Position numbers and translations under genes: made by a program. A stretch of DNA of 64,000 nucleotides from positions 404,369 through 468,368 of the forward strand of contig CAUQXC010000001.1 in the NCBI GenBank assembly GCA_963522175.1, read 5' to 3'. The DNA is from CAKAHY01 sp963522175 (GTDB lineage Bacteria > Bacillota > Clostridia > Lachnospirales > Lachnospiraceae). Below the pieces are notes generated by a model. It worked only from the letters and a program-made list of their open reading frames with translations. It did no database searches and was not told the DNA's origin. Within the stretch, counting starts at the first letter, position 1. Each line of letters opens with the position of its first letter. Positions 24,598-33,384 of the stretch are shown in pieces.

Positions 24598-26313
24598 TTA
24601 ATTCTTATCATTAAACTCACAATCTGTAAACTCAACTTCTCCGTTATTTCTCTTTTTATAAGTATTGTCTTTAAACTTACAATTCTTAAACTTTACGTCG
24701 ACCGAGTTATCACTTCTTATAAAGAGGTTTTCCAAATCCCCGGCTTTATTTCCTCTAACCTCACAATTTTCAAATCGTATATTATTGGAATTATAGATCT
24801 CAAATTGATTAAAGCCCTCACTGTCTCGTAAAATACAGTTCTCGAACACAGCCGTGTTTGTATTTTGAAGCTCTGCCAAACCGTAGGTACACTCATAAAT
24901 TTCACTGTTTATAAGCTTTAAATCATATACTCCGTTAGCGCTTACACCATAGGTACCGCAACCGAAAAGATGACAATCTTCAATTCTTACATTCTCACAA
25001 CCGTTAAAGCTGAATACACCGCCCGTGCACTGCCCTTTTTCAACATTATGCCCCACGGTCAAGCCTTTAAGTGATATGTCTGTTCCCGCATTAAACTCAA
25101 GTACATTGCTTGTAGGGGAGTTAATAAGAATATTTACGGCAGCACCTTCCTCCGCCTCAAGCTTTATATGTCTGCCATAAATGACATTATGATTTGTATA
25201 TCCATATTCCTCATTATAAGATTCCCAAGAATTATCGTTTCCCTTAATATCCGAGAAGTTATATGTTCCTTCTTTAAGTATAATACGTGTAGAGTTATTT
25301 AGATTCTCCACAAGCTCTTCTATATTTGATACGGTAACCGTATCGGAGTAGAAATAGTCTTCTCTGTCGGCATATTCCTCGGAATCTTTTCTCAGGTAAA
25401 TGTAAACCATAGCACCCCAATCCAAATCCTCGGGATCTTCTTCTTTCAATACAAGCTTGTTATCCCCTACAAGAGTAAATTGGACATTAAGCTTCTTTTT
25501 AGGTCTGACTTCATCGGGACTTATTTCTTCGTCAAAAGCGGCGCTCCAAAATTCATTTACGCTGTCATCATATAAAGGTTCATTTTTTAAGGATATGGCT
25601 ACCTTTTCAAGATCATTGCTGCCGGAGCCTTCCCATCTTACAATATGATAGTCGGCATACATCTTATCTTTTTCTTCGTATATTTTAAGGCTTGACTCAA
25701 AGCTCTTTCCACCTTCTGCGCTGATATTTTTCGCTAAAACTCCGTCAACGGCAACAAGCTCCCATTCTCCTACAAGCTTTCCCGAATCTTCTTTTATTGA
25801 AGTAAGCTTAGGCATCTCATCCTGTTTTTCAAAAGTAAGATCTTCTTCCGACCACCCGAACATATCCGGACACTTCATTTTATCGCCGTTACTCAGTATA
25901 TTAGCGTAAAATACTTCTTTTTTATTAGGCTTCTTTGTGGCGAATTCAAACTCCACCTCATCCGAAGTTTGAGACCATGTATAGCTATCCGCCTCAAAAT
26001 GCCTATAATACGGTTCACCGTTAATATTTTGTCCCAGTTCCCTAAAATGGAAGGTTCCGTCTTCATTAATGATCAACTCAATATTTCTGTCCTCATACTC
26101 GCTTTCTTCCTTACATATCCAGTATGTATTTCCTAAAGAAGTATCCTCTTCTCCGCCTTTATTCTTGGCTTTCTTTTTTTTTCCGTCTTTTTCATCCTTT
26201 ACTTCCGATGTCTTTTCCGTCTTGTCCTGACCGTCTTCACTTTTTGCGGTACATGCGGTAGCAAGAAGCAGCATACACAAAAAAGCCGGTATCAGAGTTC
26301 TCTTTTTAAACAT
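24598..26313 (-). CDS. lipoprotein with C-terminal right-handed beta-helix
   Basis: 571 residues from ATG 26313, eight bases after GGGAGG; the frame opens 30 bases earlier but over the ribosome binding site. Signal with lipobox LLATAC (Cys near 20), then a Lys/Glu-rich linker, two lipocalin-like or domain-repeat parts (NTYWICKEE... and VGEWELVAVDG..., both resembling small extracellular beta-barrel modules), and from about residue 330 parallel beta-helix repeats (VLEFNAGTDISLKGLTVGHN, CENVRIEDCHLFGCGTYGVS, NIRFENCEVRGNKAG). Such helices often bind or cleave carbohydrates; no catalytic residues recognised. Convergent with the aldehyde dehydrogenase gene. Confidence 0.85.
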   Translation of the reverse strand: MFKKRTLIPAFLCMLLLATACTAKSEDGQDKTEKTSEVKDEKDGKKKKAKNKGGEEDTSLGNTYWICKEESEYEDRNIELIINEDGTFHFRELGQNINGEPYYRHFEADSYTWSQTSDEVEFEFATKKPNKKEVFYANILSNGDKMKCPDMFGWSEEDLTFEKQDEMPKLTSIKEDSGKLVGEWELVAVDGVLAKNISAEGGKSFESSLKIYEEKDKMYADYHIVRWEGSGSNDLEKVAISLKNEPLYDDSVNEFWSAAFDEEISPDEVRPKKKLNVQFTLVGDNKLVLKEEDPEDLDWGAMVYIYLRKDSEEYADREDYFYSDTVTVSNIEELVENLNNSTRIILKEGTYNFSDIKGNDNSWESYNEEYGYTNHNVIYGRHIKLEAEEGAAVNILINSPTSNVLEFNAGTDISLKGLTVGHNVEKGQCTGGVFSFNGCENVRIEDCHLFGCGTYGVSANGVYDLKLINSEIYECTYGLAELQNTNTAVFENCILRDSEGFNQFEIYNSNNIRFENCEVRGNKAGDLENLFIRSDNSVDVKFKNCKFKDNTYKKRNNGEVEFTDCEFNDKN

Positions 26314-26435
26314 TTTCCATTCCTCCCTAAATTTATTTTTCAACTTTACCGCTTGGGTAAATGAAGTATCTGAAATAATATCATTGCTCCATCTAAGTAC
26401 ACCTTAGGTTTACCATACTTCCTTCAAAAAGTACA

Positions 26436-26485
26436 TTATCCAATGAATACTTTCGCTTAAAAAGGCAAATATTATCCATTGGATA
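26436..26485 (-). promoter_or_regulatory. palindrome plus half-site upstream of the lipoprotein gene
   Basis: TTATCCATTGGATAA (26471-26485) is a perfect 7-bp-arm palindrome; a second copy of the half-site, TTATCCAATG, lies at 26436-26445. The arrangement suggests an operator pair ahead of the lipoprotein gene, 125-160 bases from its start. A further imperfect hairpin, GCACAAAATGA with TCATTTTTGTGC, lies at 26495-26522. Confidence 0.4.
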
Positions 26486-26531
26486 AGAACAAGTTGCACA
26501 AAATGACAGCTTCATTTTTGTGCATATTACA

Positions 26532-26569
26532 TAAAAAAGCAAGGAACAGTGTTATCTTCCTTGCTTTTT
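26532..26569. terminator. terminator overlapping the 3' end of the YgjP-like gene
   Basis: AAAAAGCAAGGAA and TTCCTTGCTTTTT pair; on the minus strand the left arm is the last codons of the protease gene and the TAA (26552-26554) lies in the loop. Confidence 0.8.
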
Positions 26570-27256
26570 CATTTTTAATAAATATTCCGCTTCCTTTCTG
26601 TCCGAAAAATAAGTGTCAAGAATTTTATAAAAATTTTTATTGTGATTTCTTTCAAATAGATGACTCAGCTCATGCACTATGACATAATCCAGACAAAGCA
26701 AAGGCTTTTTTGCCAGCTGCAAATTTAACCATATACGTCTGTCTTTTATATTGCAGGTTCCCCATCTTGTTTTCATATCCTTAATCCTGAACTCGGAAAT
26801 TTCCGTATTCATAGCCTTCAGATTTTTTTCAAACAAGGGCTCTGCCTGTCTTATGAGCTCCTCCCTATAAAATTTATTAAGTAAAAGCTTTCTCTTATCC
26901 GCACTCTCCTCTTTTACCGTGCAAATCACTATAGACTTATCCGAAAGATACGCCCCGTTCTTATCTCCTCTTACAAACTCAAGGCTATATTCACCGCCCC
27001 ATAAAAGATGCTTCTCCCCCGAAACGTACTCATAGCTTTTATAATCCGTGCTTTTTCTGTACACCTCCAAACTTTTATTAATCTCTTCAAGGTTTTCCAG
27101 AACAAAGTCTTTAATTCTTTTATCCGAGCAATATTTCGGAGCTATAACTCTTACACTTGCATCTATTGCGAACACCTTTATATACAGATATTTCACATTT
27201 TTTCTTTTATCAAGCAAAACATCAAGATTTGCTATTTTCATATACTTTCTACTCAT
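26552..27256 (-). CDS. YgjP-like zinc metallopeptidase (DUF45)
   Basis: 234 residues. The N-terminal part (RKNVKYLYIKVF... VRVIAPKYCSDKRI) matches the YgjP pattern; MKTRWGTCNIKDRRIWLNLQL and the zinc site HELSHLFERNHNKNFYKIL (HExxH plus downstream His) define the family. Cytoplasmic, small SprT/WLM-like protease fold; some relatives are adjacent to type I restriction genes, but here it is solitary and divergent from the tetR-exporter unit. Its 3' end is part of the terminator. Confidence 0.9.
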   Translation of the reverse strand: MSRKYMKIANLDVLLDKRKNVKYLYIKVFAIDASVRVIAPKYCSDKRIKDFVLENLEEINKSLEVYRKSTDYKSYEYVSGEKHLLWGGEYSLEFVRGDKNGAYLSDKSIVICTVKEESADKRKLLLNKFYREELIRQAEPLFEKNLKAMNTEISEFRIKDMKTRWGTCNIKDRRIWLNLQLAKKPLLCLDYVIVHELSHLFERNHNKNFYKILDTYFSDRKEAEYLLKMKKQGR

Positions 27257-27315
27257 ATAAATATATTACAGCTTCTTTTTTAGAGGTGTCAAGTTTAAAA
27301 ATTTCTTCTTAGCCC

Positions 27316-27369
27316 TTGCAAAATTTTGAAATTCATTGTAATATACATACGTACCGAATGTATGTATAT
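27316..27369 (+). promoter_or_regulatory. tetR-exporter promoter with overlapping TetR-type operator
   Basis: TTGCAA (27316-27321), 17-base spacer, TAATAT (27339-27344). The dyad ATATACATAC (27341-27350) with GTATGTATAT (27360-27369), 10-bp arms and 9-base spacer, covers the -10 box and the start site, the classic layout for autorepression by the TetR protein encoded next. Confidence 0.75.
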
Positions 27370-27426
27370 TTAATTGCTCACATACCCGGTTTTCAAAATA
27401 CGGTAATTTATAAATTTGGAGGAAAT

Positions 27427-28080
27427 ATGTCACGAAATAAATATCCCGAGCGTACTGTTGAAAGAATTCTTAAAACCTCGTATCTGCTTTTTACAAAAAA
27501 GGGCTACGACAACGTTTCCATACAGGATATAGTCGATGAACTTGGTGATGTCACAAAAGGCGCTATTTATCACCATTTTAAGTCCAAGGACGATATTCTT
27601 GCCGAAATTTTTCACATACTATGTGAAGAATACAGCCTTGAAAGACTTCTGCAAAAACATCCCGACTTAAACGCCCTTGAAAAAGTAAAAGCAAGTTTTA
27701 AAGATACTTTTAACGACAAGGAAACCTTAAAGATAAATTTGGAGACCATACCCCTTATTCACAATCCTCATTTCTTTACAAGCTCGGTAAAGACTGTACT
27801 GAAAAGCTTTTCCCCTCAACTGGAAGTGTTGATACAACAGGGAATAGAAGACGGCTCCATGAGCGTTAATCCGGAATATGTAAAAGAAACGGCGGAGGTG
27901 TTCAGCCTGCTTACAAGAATCTGGATTTTACCTACACTCATAGACAACAGTAAGGAAGAGGCTTTCAAAAAAATAGATATGATCAAAATCGTTCTTGACG
28001 GTATAGGTATTCCTGTTTTTGATGACGAAATACTTGAAATGGCAAAAAGATATATACAAAAATTTTACCTCCCCGGATAA
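27427..28080 (+). CDS. TetR-family transcriptional repressor
   Basis: 217 residues, start at ATG 27427 behind TTGGAGGAAAT (the open frame begins 111 bases earlier inside the promoter). N-terminal HTH: RILKTSYLLFTKKGYDNVSIQ, IVDELGDVTKGAIYHHFKSKDDIL, with the TetR signature KGxIYxHFxSKxxL. The C-terminal ligand domain is unassigned. First gene of the exporter operon, 21 bases before the ATPase start, so it presumably represses its own operon in the absence of the drug or signal. Confidence 0.93.
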   Translation: MSRNKYPERTVERILKTSYLLFTKKGYDNVSIQDIVDELGDVTKGAIYHHFKSKDDILAEIFHILCEEYSLERLLQKHPDLNALEKVKASFKDTFNDKETLKINLETIPLIHNPHFFTSSVKTVLKSFSPQLEVLIQQGIEDGSMSVNPEYVKETAEVFSLLTRIWILPTLIDNSKEEAFKKIDMIKIVLDGIGIPVFDDEILEMAKRYIQKFYLPG

Positions 28081-28101
28081 ATACCGGTGAAAGGAATTGC
28101 T

Positions 28102-28806
28102 ATGGAAAAACTTATAACAGCCAAAAATATACATAAGGAATTTTTTCTCGGAGAAGTAAGCGTAAAGGCGCTTGATGATGTAAGCTTCGATGTCTATAAG
28201 GGCGAACTTGTAGTTATTCTCGGGCCTTCGGGCTCCGGAAAATCTACCCTCTTAAACATATTGGGCGGAATAGAAACCGTGAGTTCCGGGCATATAAGCT
28301 ACAACGGTATAGATTTAAGCGATATGAGCGAAAGTGAGCTTACCTCCTTCAGACGTTCAAATATAGGCTTTATCTTCCAGTTTTATAATCTTATGCCCAA
28401 CTTGAACGCTCTTGAAAATGTAGAGCTTGCAGCGGATCTGTCTCCAAATCCTCTAAATCCCAAGGAACTTCTTACTCAAGTGGGCTTATGGGACAGAAGG
28501 GATCACTACCCCGGAAAAATGAGCGGCGGTCAACAGCAAAGAGTGGCTATTGCAAGAGCCATTTGCAAAAACCCCGATTTACTGCTGTGTGATGAACCGA
28601 CAGGCGCTCTTGATATATCGACAGGTGTGCAAATACTTAAGATACTTGTGGACTTCAATAAAAAGTACAACAAAACCATTATGATAATAACTCATAATGA
28701 AAATGTTGCAAAAATCGCAAACAGGGTATTTTATCTTAAAGACGGCAAAATCAGGAAAATAGTGGAAAATGAACATCCTGTAAGCCCGGATGAGGTGGTT
28801 TGGTAA
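28102..28806 (+). CDS. ABC exporter ATPase, LolD/MacB-type
   Basis: 234 residues from ATG 28102 (AAAGGAA site). Walker A GPSGSGKST, Q-loop FQFYNLMPNL, signature MSGGQQQRVAIARA, Walker B LLLCDEPTGALD and the H-loop ITHN. The sequence is of the MacB/LolD/FtsE class that works with FtsX-type mechanotransmission permeases rather than import. Stop and start of the permease overlap (TAATG). Confidence 0.95.
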   Translation: MEKLITAKNIHKEFFLGEVSVKALDDVSFDVYKGELVVILGPSGSGKSTLLNILGGIETVSSGHISYNGIDLSDMSESELTSFRRSNIGFIFQFYNLMPNLNALENVELAADLSPNPLNPKELLTQVGLWDRRDHYPGKMSGGQQQRVAIARAICKNPDLLLCDEPTGALDISTGVQILKILVDFNKKYNKTIMIITHNENVAKIANRVFYLKDGKIRKIVENEHPVSPDEVVW

Positions 28807-31157
28807 TGAAATATTTTATGAGAAATTTGTTCAGATCCGCCAAAAAAAATTGGGGCACCTATGTGGGAGCAACCCTGATAATGGCTTTGGGTATCTTTGC
28901 TTTCGTTTCTATGAACGACACTTTTATCAACCTGCAAGCTCAGGTATCCGTCTATTATAAAGAAAATAATATGGCTGATGCTTTTTCCGATGTTATCTCT
29001 ATGCCTAAGGAAAAGCTCAAGGAATTCGAGTCCCTCCCCGGCATTAAAAAAGCTTCGGGGCTTCTGTCCGCAGACCTTAGAGTAAGCTCCGAAAACATCA
29101 CCAATATAGCAAGTCTGCATGTTTTGGCTTATGACCCTTCATCTACACTTAATAAGCTCTTACTGAAACCGGACACGATACCGGACAATGAGCAGATATT
29201 TATAGGTGCAAAGATGATGAAAACCAGAAAGCTTAAAAAAGGCGACAAAGTAAGCCTGATAACTAACGGAGAAAGCTATGATTTTATTATAGCCGGAGCG
29301 GCATCCGCACCCAATTACATATACGCCATTCCGCCAAGCGGAGCCTTAATCTCGGACGGAAGCGATTATGACATAGCTGTAATAAATTCCGATAAACTTG
29401 CAAAAATACTGGGCAGAGAAAACACCGTAAATGAGGTAAGCTTTGAGCTTGAAAAAGACTATAGCTACGAACAGGTACGCTACAGCTTGAGCGAAAGTTT
29501 ACAGGAATACGGCTTAAAAAATCTCACAAACAAACAAAAACAAAGCAGCTACAATATGGTGGACGGAGAGCTTAAACAGCTGACCGGTACAGGAACCATA
29601 TTACCGACAATATTTATGAGCATGTCGGTATTTATGTTATACACCGTTTTAAAGAAAATGATAGACAATGACAGAAGCCTTATCGGAACGATGAAAGCTA
29701 TGGGACTTAAAAGCTCCGAGCTTATAGGTGCATACCTTATACAAGCCGTCATCATAAGTTCCGTCGGCGCTCTACTAGGCTCCGTACTTGCAAAACCTTT
29801 CGGAATTTACATGTTCAGCGAATACGCCGGATTTTTCTCCTTGCCTTCGACCAACTATATAGACCCCGTTTCCACTAAGCTTAAAGGTCTTTTTATCGCC
29901 ACTCTTGTAAGTATATTTGCTGTGCTTTTCGGCGTTGGCGGCATAGCGAAAATTCAAGCGGCTGAAGCCATGAGACCCGCTACTCCGAATACCGGATATA
30001 GGTTTTCTCTCTTAGACGGCATAATTAAAAACTTGAATGTTATGAATAAAATGGGAATACGTTCCATCTTGAGAAGCCCGTTCAGAACATTCTTTATTGC
30101 ATTTGCCATCGCCTTTCCGTTCTCGCTTTCCTGCGCTCTCGGGGCTTCGCAAAACGCAATAAATAAAATATTCATAGGCTACTTTGACGATATAGCAAAA
30201 TATGATGTTAAAATCACACTCGAAAACTATTCCTCTCTTAACAAACTGCTTAATTCCTTAAATACTATAGAAGGTATAGGGGAAAGTGAGGTGATTTCGG
30301 AAATACCGATTACAATTAAATCCGAAAATCACAGTAAGCTTACCCTGCTGTCGGGTATGAATCGCAACTCGGATTTATATAAAATAAGTGATATTGATAA
30401 TGTGTTCTATGAACCGCCGACCTACGGACTTATACTCAATAGCAGAATAGCCAAGGACTTAAACGTAAAAGAAGGGGACAATATCGAAATCAGTACAAGC
30501 TACTCCCCCAATTATAAGAGTATCGTTCCCGTAAGCAAGGTGATTTCAGAGGCGTTCGGAAGCGGCTGTTATGCCGATATACAAAGTCTTAATCAATATC
30601 TGCCTGTGTCGGACTTCTCAAACACCGTGATTTTTAACACTCAGAGAGGTTCTGAAGAAAGCATAAAAAAACTGCTTACCGACGACACCTCCGCCGTTAC
30701 CTCATTTGCGAGTCGGAAGGATACCCTGAAAATTTATGAAAGCCGTATGCAAAGTTCAAAATTCATGATGCAAATGTTCATATACCTTACACTTTTTTCA
30801 GGGGTAATTCTCATATACAATATCTCATTGATAAGTATAAGAGAAAGAAAAACCGAATTCGCAACCATGAAAATAATGGGAATTTCGACCACGGAGTTAA
30901 AACGGATGATTTTTACGGAACAGGTAGTTTATCTAATATCAGGGCTTATTTTAAGTATTCCTTTGGTAAAGCTTTTTAAATGGATTCTTGAGAATTTATT
31001 GGTTTCCGAGTCCTTCACCTTGAAATTACATATAGGTCTTTCCGAATATCTAAGTTCCTTTGTATTTTGTGTACTTATGCTTTATATATCGGGAAGAGCA
31101 ATACTTAAAACAATAGGAAAAATCAACCCTAACGATAGTTTAAAAGAAAGAGGTTAG
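28806..31157 (+). CDS. ABC exporter permease, FtsX/MacB-like, two-half
   Basis: 783 residues from the ATG at 28806 overlapping the ATPase stop. An N-terminal membrane segment (WGTYVGATLIMALGIFAFVS), a large extracellular part, then FtsX cores at about 260-385 (ILPTIFMSMSVFMLYTVLKKM, LIGAYLIQAVIISSVGALLG) and 640-783 (MFIYLTLFSGVILIYNISL, YLISGLILSIPLVKLFKW), with a central membrane region near 430 as well. The duplicated layout is common in Gram-positive antimicrobial-peptide or lipid exporters. Forms a tripartite unit with the ATPase and the adaptor. Confidence 0.92.
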   Translation: MKYFMRNLFRSAKKNWGTYVGATLIMALGIFAFVSMNDTFINLQAQVSVYYKENNMADAFSDVISMPKEKLKEFESLPGIKKASGLLSADLRVSSENITNIASLHVLAYDPSSTLNKLLLKPDTIPDNEQIFIGAKMMKTRKLKKGDKVSLITNGESYDFIIAGAASAPNYIYAIPPSGALISDGSDYDIAVINSDKLAKILGRENTVNEVSFELEKDYSYEQVRYSLSESLQEYGLKNLTNKQKQSSYNMVDGELKQLTGTGTILPTIFMSMSVFMLYTVLKKMIDNDRSLIGTMKAMGLKSSELIGAYLIQAVIISSVGALLGSVLAKPFGIYMFSEYAGFFSLPSTNYIDPVSTKLKGLFIATLVSIFAVLFGVGGIAKIQAAEAMRPATPNTGYRFSLLDGIIKNLNVMNKMGIRSILRSPFRTFFIAFAIAFPFSLSCALGASQNAINKIFIGYFDDIAKYDVKITLENYSSLNKLLNSLNTIEGIGESEVISEIPITIKSENHSKLTLLSGMNRNSDLYKISDIDNVFYEPPTYGLILNSRIAKDLNVKEGDNIEISTSYSPNYKSIVPVSKVISEAFGSGCYADIQSLNQYLPVSDFSNTVIFNTQRGSEESIKKLLTDDTSAVTSFASRKDTLKIYESRMQSSKFMMQMFIYLTLFSGVILIYNISLISIRERKTEFATMKIMGISTTELKRMIFTEQVVYLISGLILSIPLVKLFKWILENLLVSESFTLKLHIGLSEYLSSFVFCVLMLYISGRAILKTIGKINPNDSLKERG

Positions 31158-31159
31158 CT

Positions 31160-32506
31160 ATGAGCATAAAAAAAGGCTTGCCCATACTTTTTAAGGGCAA
31201 AAACAAATATATTTTTATTTCCCTTCTTGTCATCGTCATACTTGCAGTCGTTATAATCGTTAATCTTAATAAGGCTTTGGAGGTAAACGTTTATACGGTA
31301 AGCCCCGGCAGTGTAAATGACACATACAAGGAAAATGCCGTCGTAAGCTTCGGAAACAAGTACCATATTCTTTCAAAGGTATCCGGAAGTATACAGGAGG
31401 TTCTTGCAGACGAAAACTCTTCGGTAAAAAAAGGAGATGTTCTTGTAAAAATAGACAGCAGAGATCTTGAATACCAAAAACAGCTCAGACAAAGCAGTCT
31501 GGATTCCTATATAGCGAAAAAAGAAGAAAGCGATATAGGTAAGCTTATGGCAACATCACCTATTGAATACATTAAAGGCTTAAATACAAGCCTTGAATCG
31601 GCAAGAGCGGCTTATAGTGTTGCACAGACGGAATATCAGGCAAAACAGGCTTTGTATGACAGTCAAAACGCTTCCCTGCTTGAACTTGAAAGTTCAAGAG
31701 CAAGCTTTGAAAGTGCGAAAGCCGCCTTTGAAAACGCAAGCAGAAGGTTAAACGAAAGCAATGATTACCTGAACACCCTTAAGGCGGAAGGGTTAAGCGA
31801 AAAAGATATCAGTAAAAAATTCTACGAAAGTACACAAAAACAACTGGAAGCTGCCATAGATTCCGAGAGAACGGCTATAGAACAGTTGGATAAGCAGATA
31901 GAAGACTGTGAAGTAAAGTCGGAATATGACGGAGTGGTTTCATCCATACCGGCAAAAAATATCTCCATGGCACTTTCCGGTCAGGAGCTTGCCGTAGTAA
32001 GAACTGACGATAAGGAATATAAGCTTGAATGCAGCGTTCTAACCGATATCGCTCCATACCTTCATGTCGGAGATCCTATAGAAGCCGAATTTACACTTAG
32101 GGGCTTAAAGAAAAGCTATAGCGGTAAGATAAGTGAGATATATGATTTCGCCACCGAAGAAAAATCCGCTCTGGGCTTAAAGGAATACAGAGTAAAGATC
32201 GTTGCCGTTCTTGATAATATAGGGGACGATGATATCTTAAAAAACGGCTACGGTGTAAATGCCGTGTTCAGTCTTTATAAAAACGATAATGTAATCTCCG
32301 TACCTGTAGGAGCTGTATTTACGGAAGATAACAAAGATTATGTATTTAAAATAGAAAACGGAAAAGCTGAAAAGCTTCCTGTAACAGTAAGTTACAAATC
32401 CTCTTTTGTAGCTGTTATAAGCGAAGGTTTACAGGAAAATGACAAGGTAATAATTAATTCCGATGATGATAAGTTAAATGAAGGAACCAAAGTCAAAGCA
32501 AAATAA
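31160..32506 (+). CDS. HlyD/MacA-type membrane fusion protein
   Basis: 448 residues. One N-terminal membrane anchor (IFISLLVIVILAVVIIVNL), then split lipoyl-like barrel (SGSIQEVLADENSSVKKGDVLVKID ... SEYDGVVSSIP), a coiled-coil hairpin of roughly 150 residues rich in Ser/Ala/Glu (LELESSRASFESAKAAFENA), and beta-barrel/MP domains (VPVGAVFTEDNKDYVFKIENGK). In Gram-positives such adaptors pair with MacB-like permeases for peptide export. Two bases after the permease stop; last gene of the operon. Confidence 0.92.
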   Translation: MSIKKGLPILFKGKNKYIFISLLVIVILAVVIIVNLNKALEVNVYTVSPGSVNDTYKENAVVSFGNKYHILSKVSGSIQEVLADENSSVKKGDVLVKIDSRDLEYQKQLRQSSLDSYIAKKEESDIGKLMATSPIEYIKGLNTSLESARAAYSVAQTEYQAKQALYDSQNASLLELESSRASFESAKAAFENASRRLNESNDYLNTLKAEGLSEKDISKKFYESTQKQLEAAIDSERTAIEQLDKQIEDCEVKSEYDGVVSSIPAKNISMALSGQELAVVRTDDKEYKLECSVLTDIAPYLHVGDPIEAEFTLRGLKKSYSGKISEIYDFATEEKSALGLKEYRVKIVAVLDNIGDDDILKNGYGVNAVFSLYKNDNVISVPVGAVFTEDNKDYVFKIENGKAEKLPVTVSYKSSFVAVISEGLQENDKVIINSDDDKLNEGTKVKAK

Positions 32507-32526
32507 ATTGAAAAATGAAGAACAGC

Positions 32527-32552
32527 AAAAACCGCCGGCTATGCCGGCGGTT
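32527..32552 (-). terminator. terminator overlapping the end of the rpiR gene
   Basis: Minus strand: CCGCCGGC (32543-32550) pairs with GCCGGCGG (32532-32539) and runs into TTTTTG. The stop codon TAG (32539-32541) lies at the loop. On the plus strand no U-run follows, so it is directional. Confidence 0.8.
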
Positions 32553-33363
32553 CTGATTTCAACGCTTTTAATGTATCTATATACAATGCCGTTTTCAGAC
32601 TTTCGTCCTTTGTAACATATTCATTATAAATTATATCAAGAAGTATAAGTAAAGGTATCTGCAAAGATATTACACTTCCGTAGTTTAAGTGCTTAAGTGA
32701 AGGAACAAGCACAAGCTCCGTACAGTAATTCACAAATTCTCCGTTATCCACGGAAGTAAAAAGTATAGTTTTTGCCCCCCTGTTATAGGCCTCCTTAAGT
32801 AAATACAAAACCGGTGCCGTCTCTCCTCCGAGACTGAAGCCGAAAACAAGGCTGCTTTTATCGGTAAATACCGACTGCATACGCATGCGGTCTGAATCAA
32901 GTATGGAATCTATATCAAGACCTGTACGCATAAATCTCGACTCCATTTCCGATGCCACAAAGCCGGAGCTTCCTTTTCCGCAGGCAAATATCCTTTTTGC
33001 CTCGATAAGATAGCCTACTATCCTGTCAAGCTGAGATTTATCAAGCAGAGAATAAGTCTTATTAAGCAGCTCCTGATAGGTATTCAAAACCAACATTCCC
33101 GAAGTACTGTCAACCGTCTTCACATTATTAAGTCCCTGCTTATATTGATATATAAATTCTCTATAGCCTTTAAAACCGCATTTTTGCGCAAATCTCGAAA
33201 GCGAAGCTTCCGAAACGAAAAGCTTTGCCGATATTGCTTTTGATGAAAAGTCGATATCTTCCGTATTTGCAATGAAAAAGTCCGCTATTCCCTTTTCTAT
33301 CTGCGTAAAAGCCGAATATTTTGCTTCGATAAAAGGAACCGTCGATTTTATATATGAATTCAC
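32539..33363 (-). CDS. RpiR/MurR-family regulator of the sialic-acid locus
   Basis: 274 residues, GTG start at 33363 with GGGAG six bases upstream. N-terminal HTH_6 (SSKAISAKLFVSEASLSRFAQKCGFKGYREF) written in parts: KLFVSEASLSRFAQKCGF; C-terminal SIS sugar-phosphate binding domain (IFACGKGSSGFVASEMESRF, FGFSLGGETAPVLYLL). Such regulators sense phosphosugars; in nan operons, usually ManNAc-6-P or GlcNAc-6-P. Last gene of the minus-strand nan operon, so it would be autoregulated. Confidence 0.9.
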   Translation of the reverse strand: MNSYIKSTVPFIEAKYSAFTQIEKGIADFFIANTEDIDFSSKAISAKLFVSEASLSRFAQKCGFKGYREFIYQYKQGLNNVKTVDSTSGMLVLNTYQELLNKTYSLLDKSQLDRIVGYLIEAKRIFACGKGSSGFVASEMESRFMRTGLDIDSILDSDRMRMQSVFTDKSSLVFGFSLGGETAPVLYLLKEAYNRGAKTILFTSVDNGEFVNYCTELVLVPSLKHLNYGSVISLQIPLLILLDIIYNEYVTKDESLKTALYIDTLKALKSEPPA

Positions 33364-33384
33364 TCTTTACTCCCGCCTTTATAT

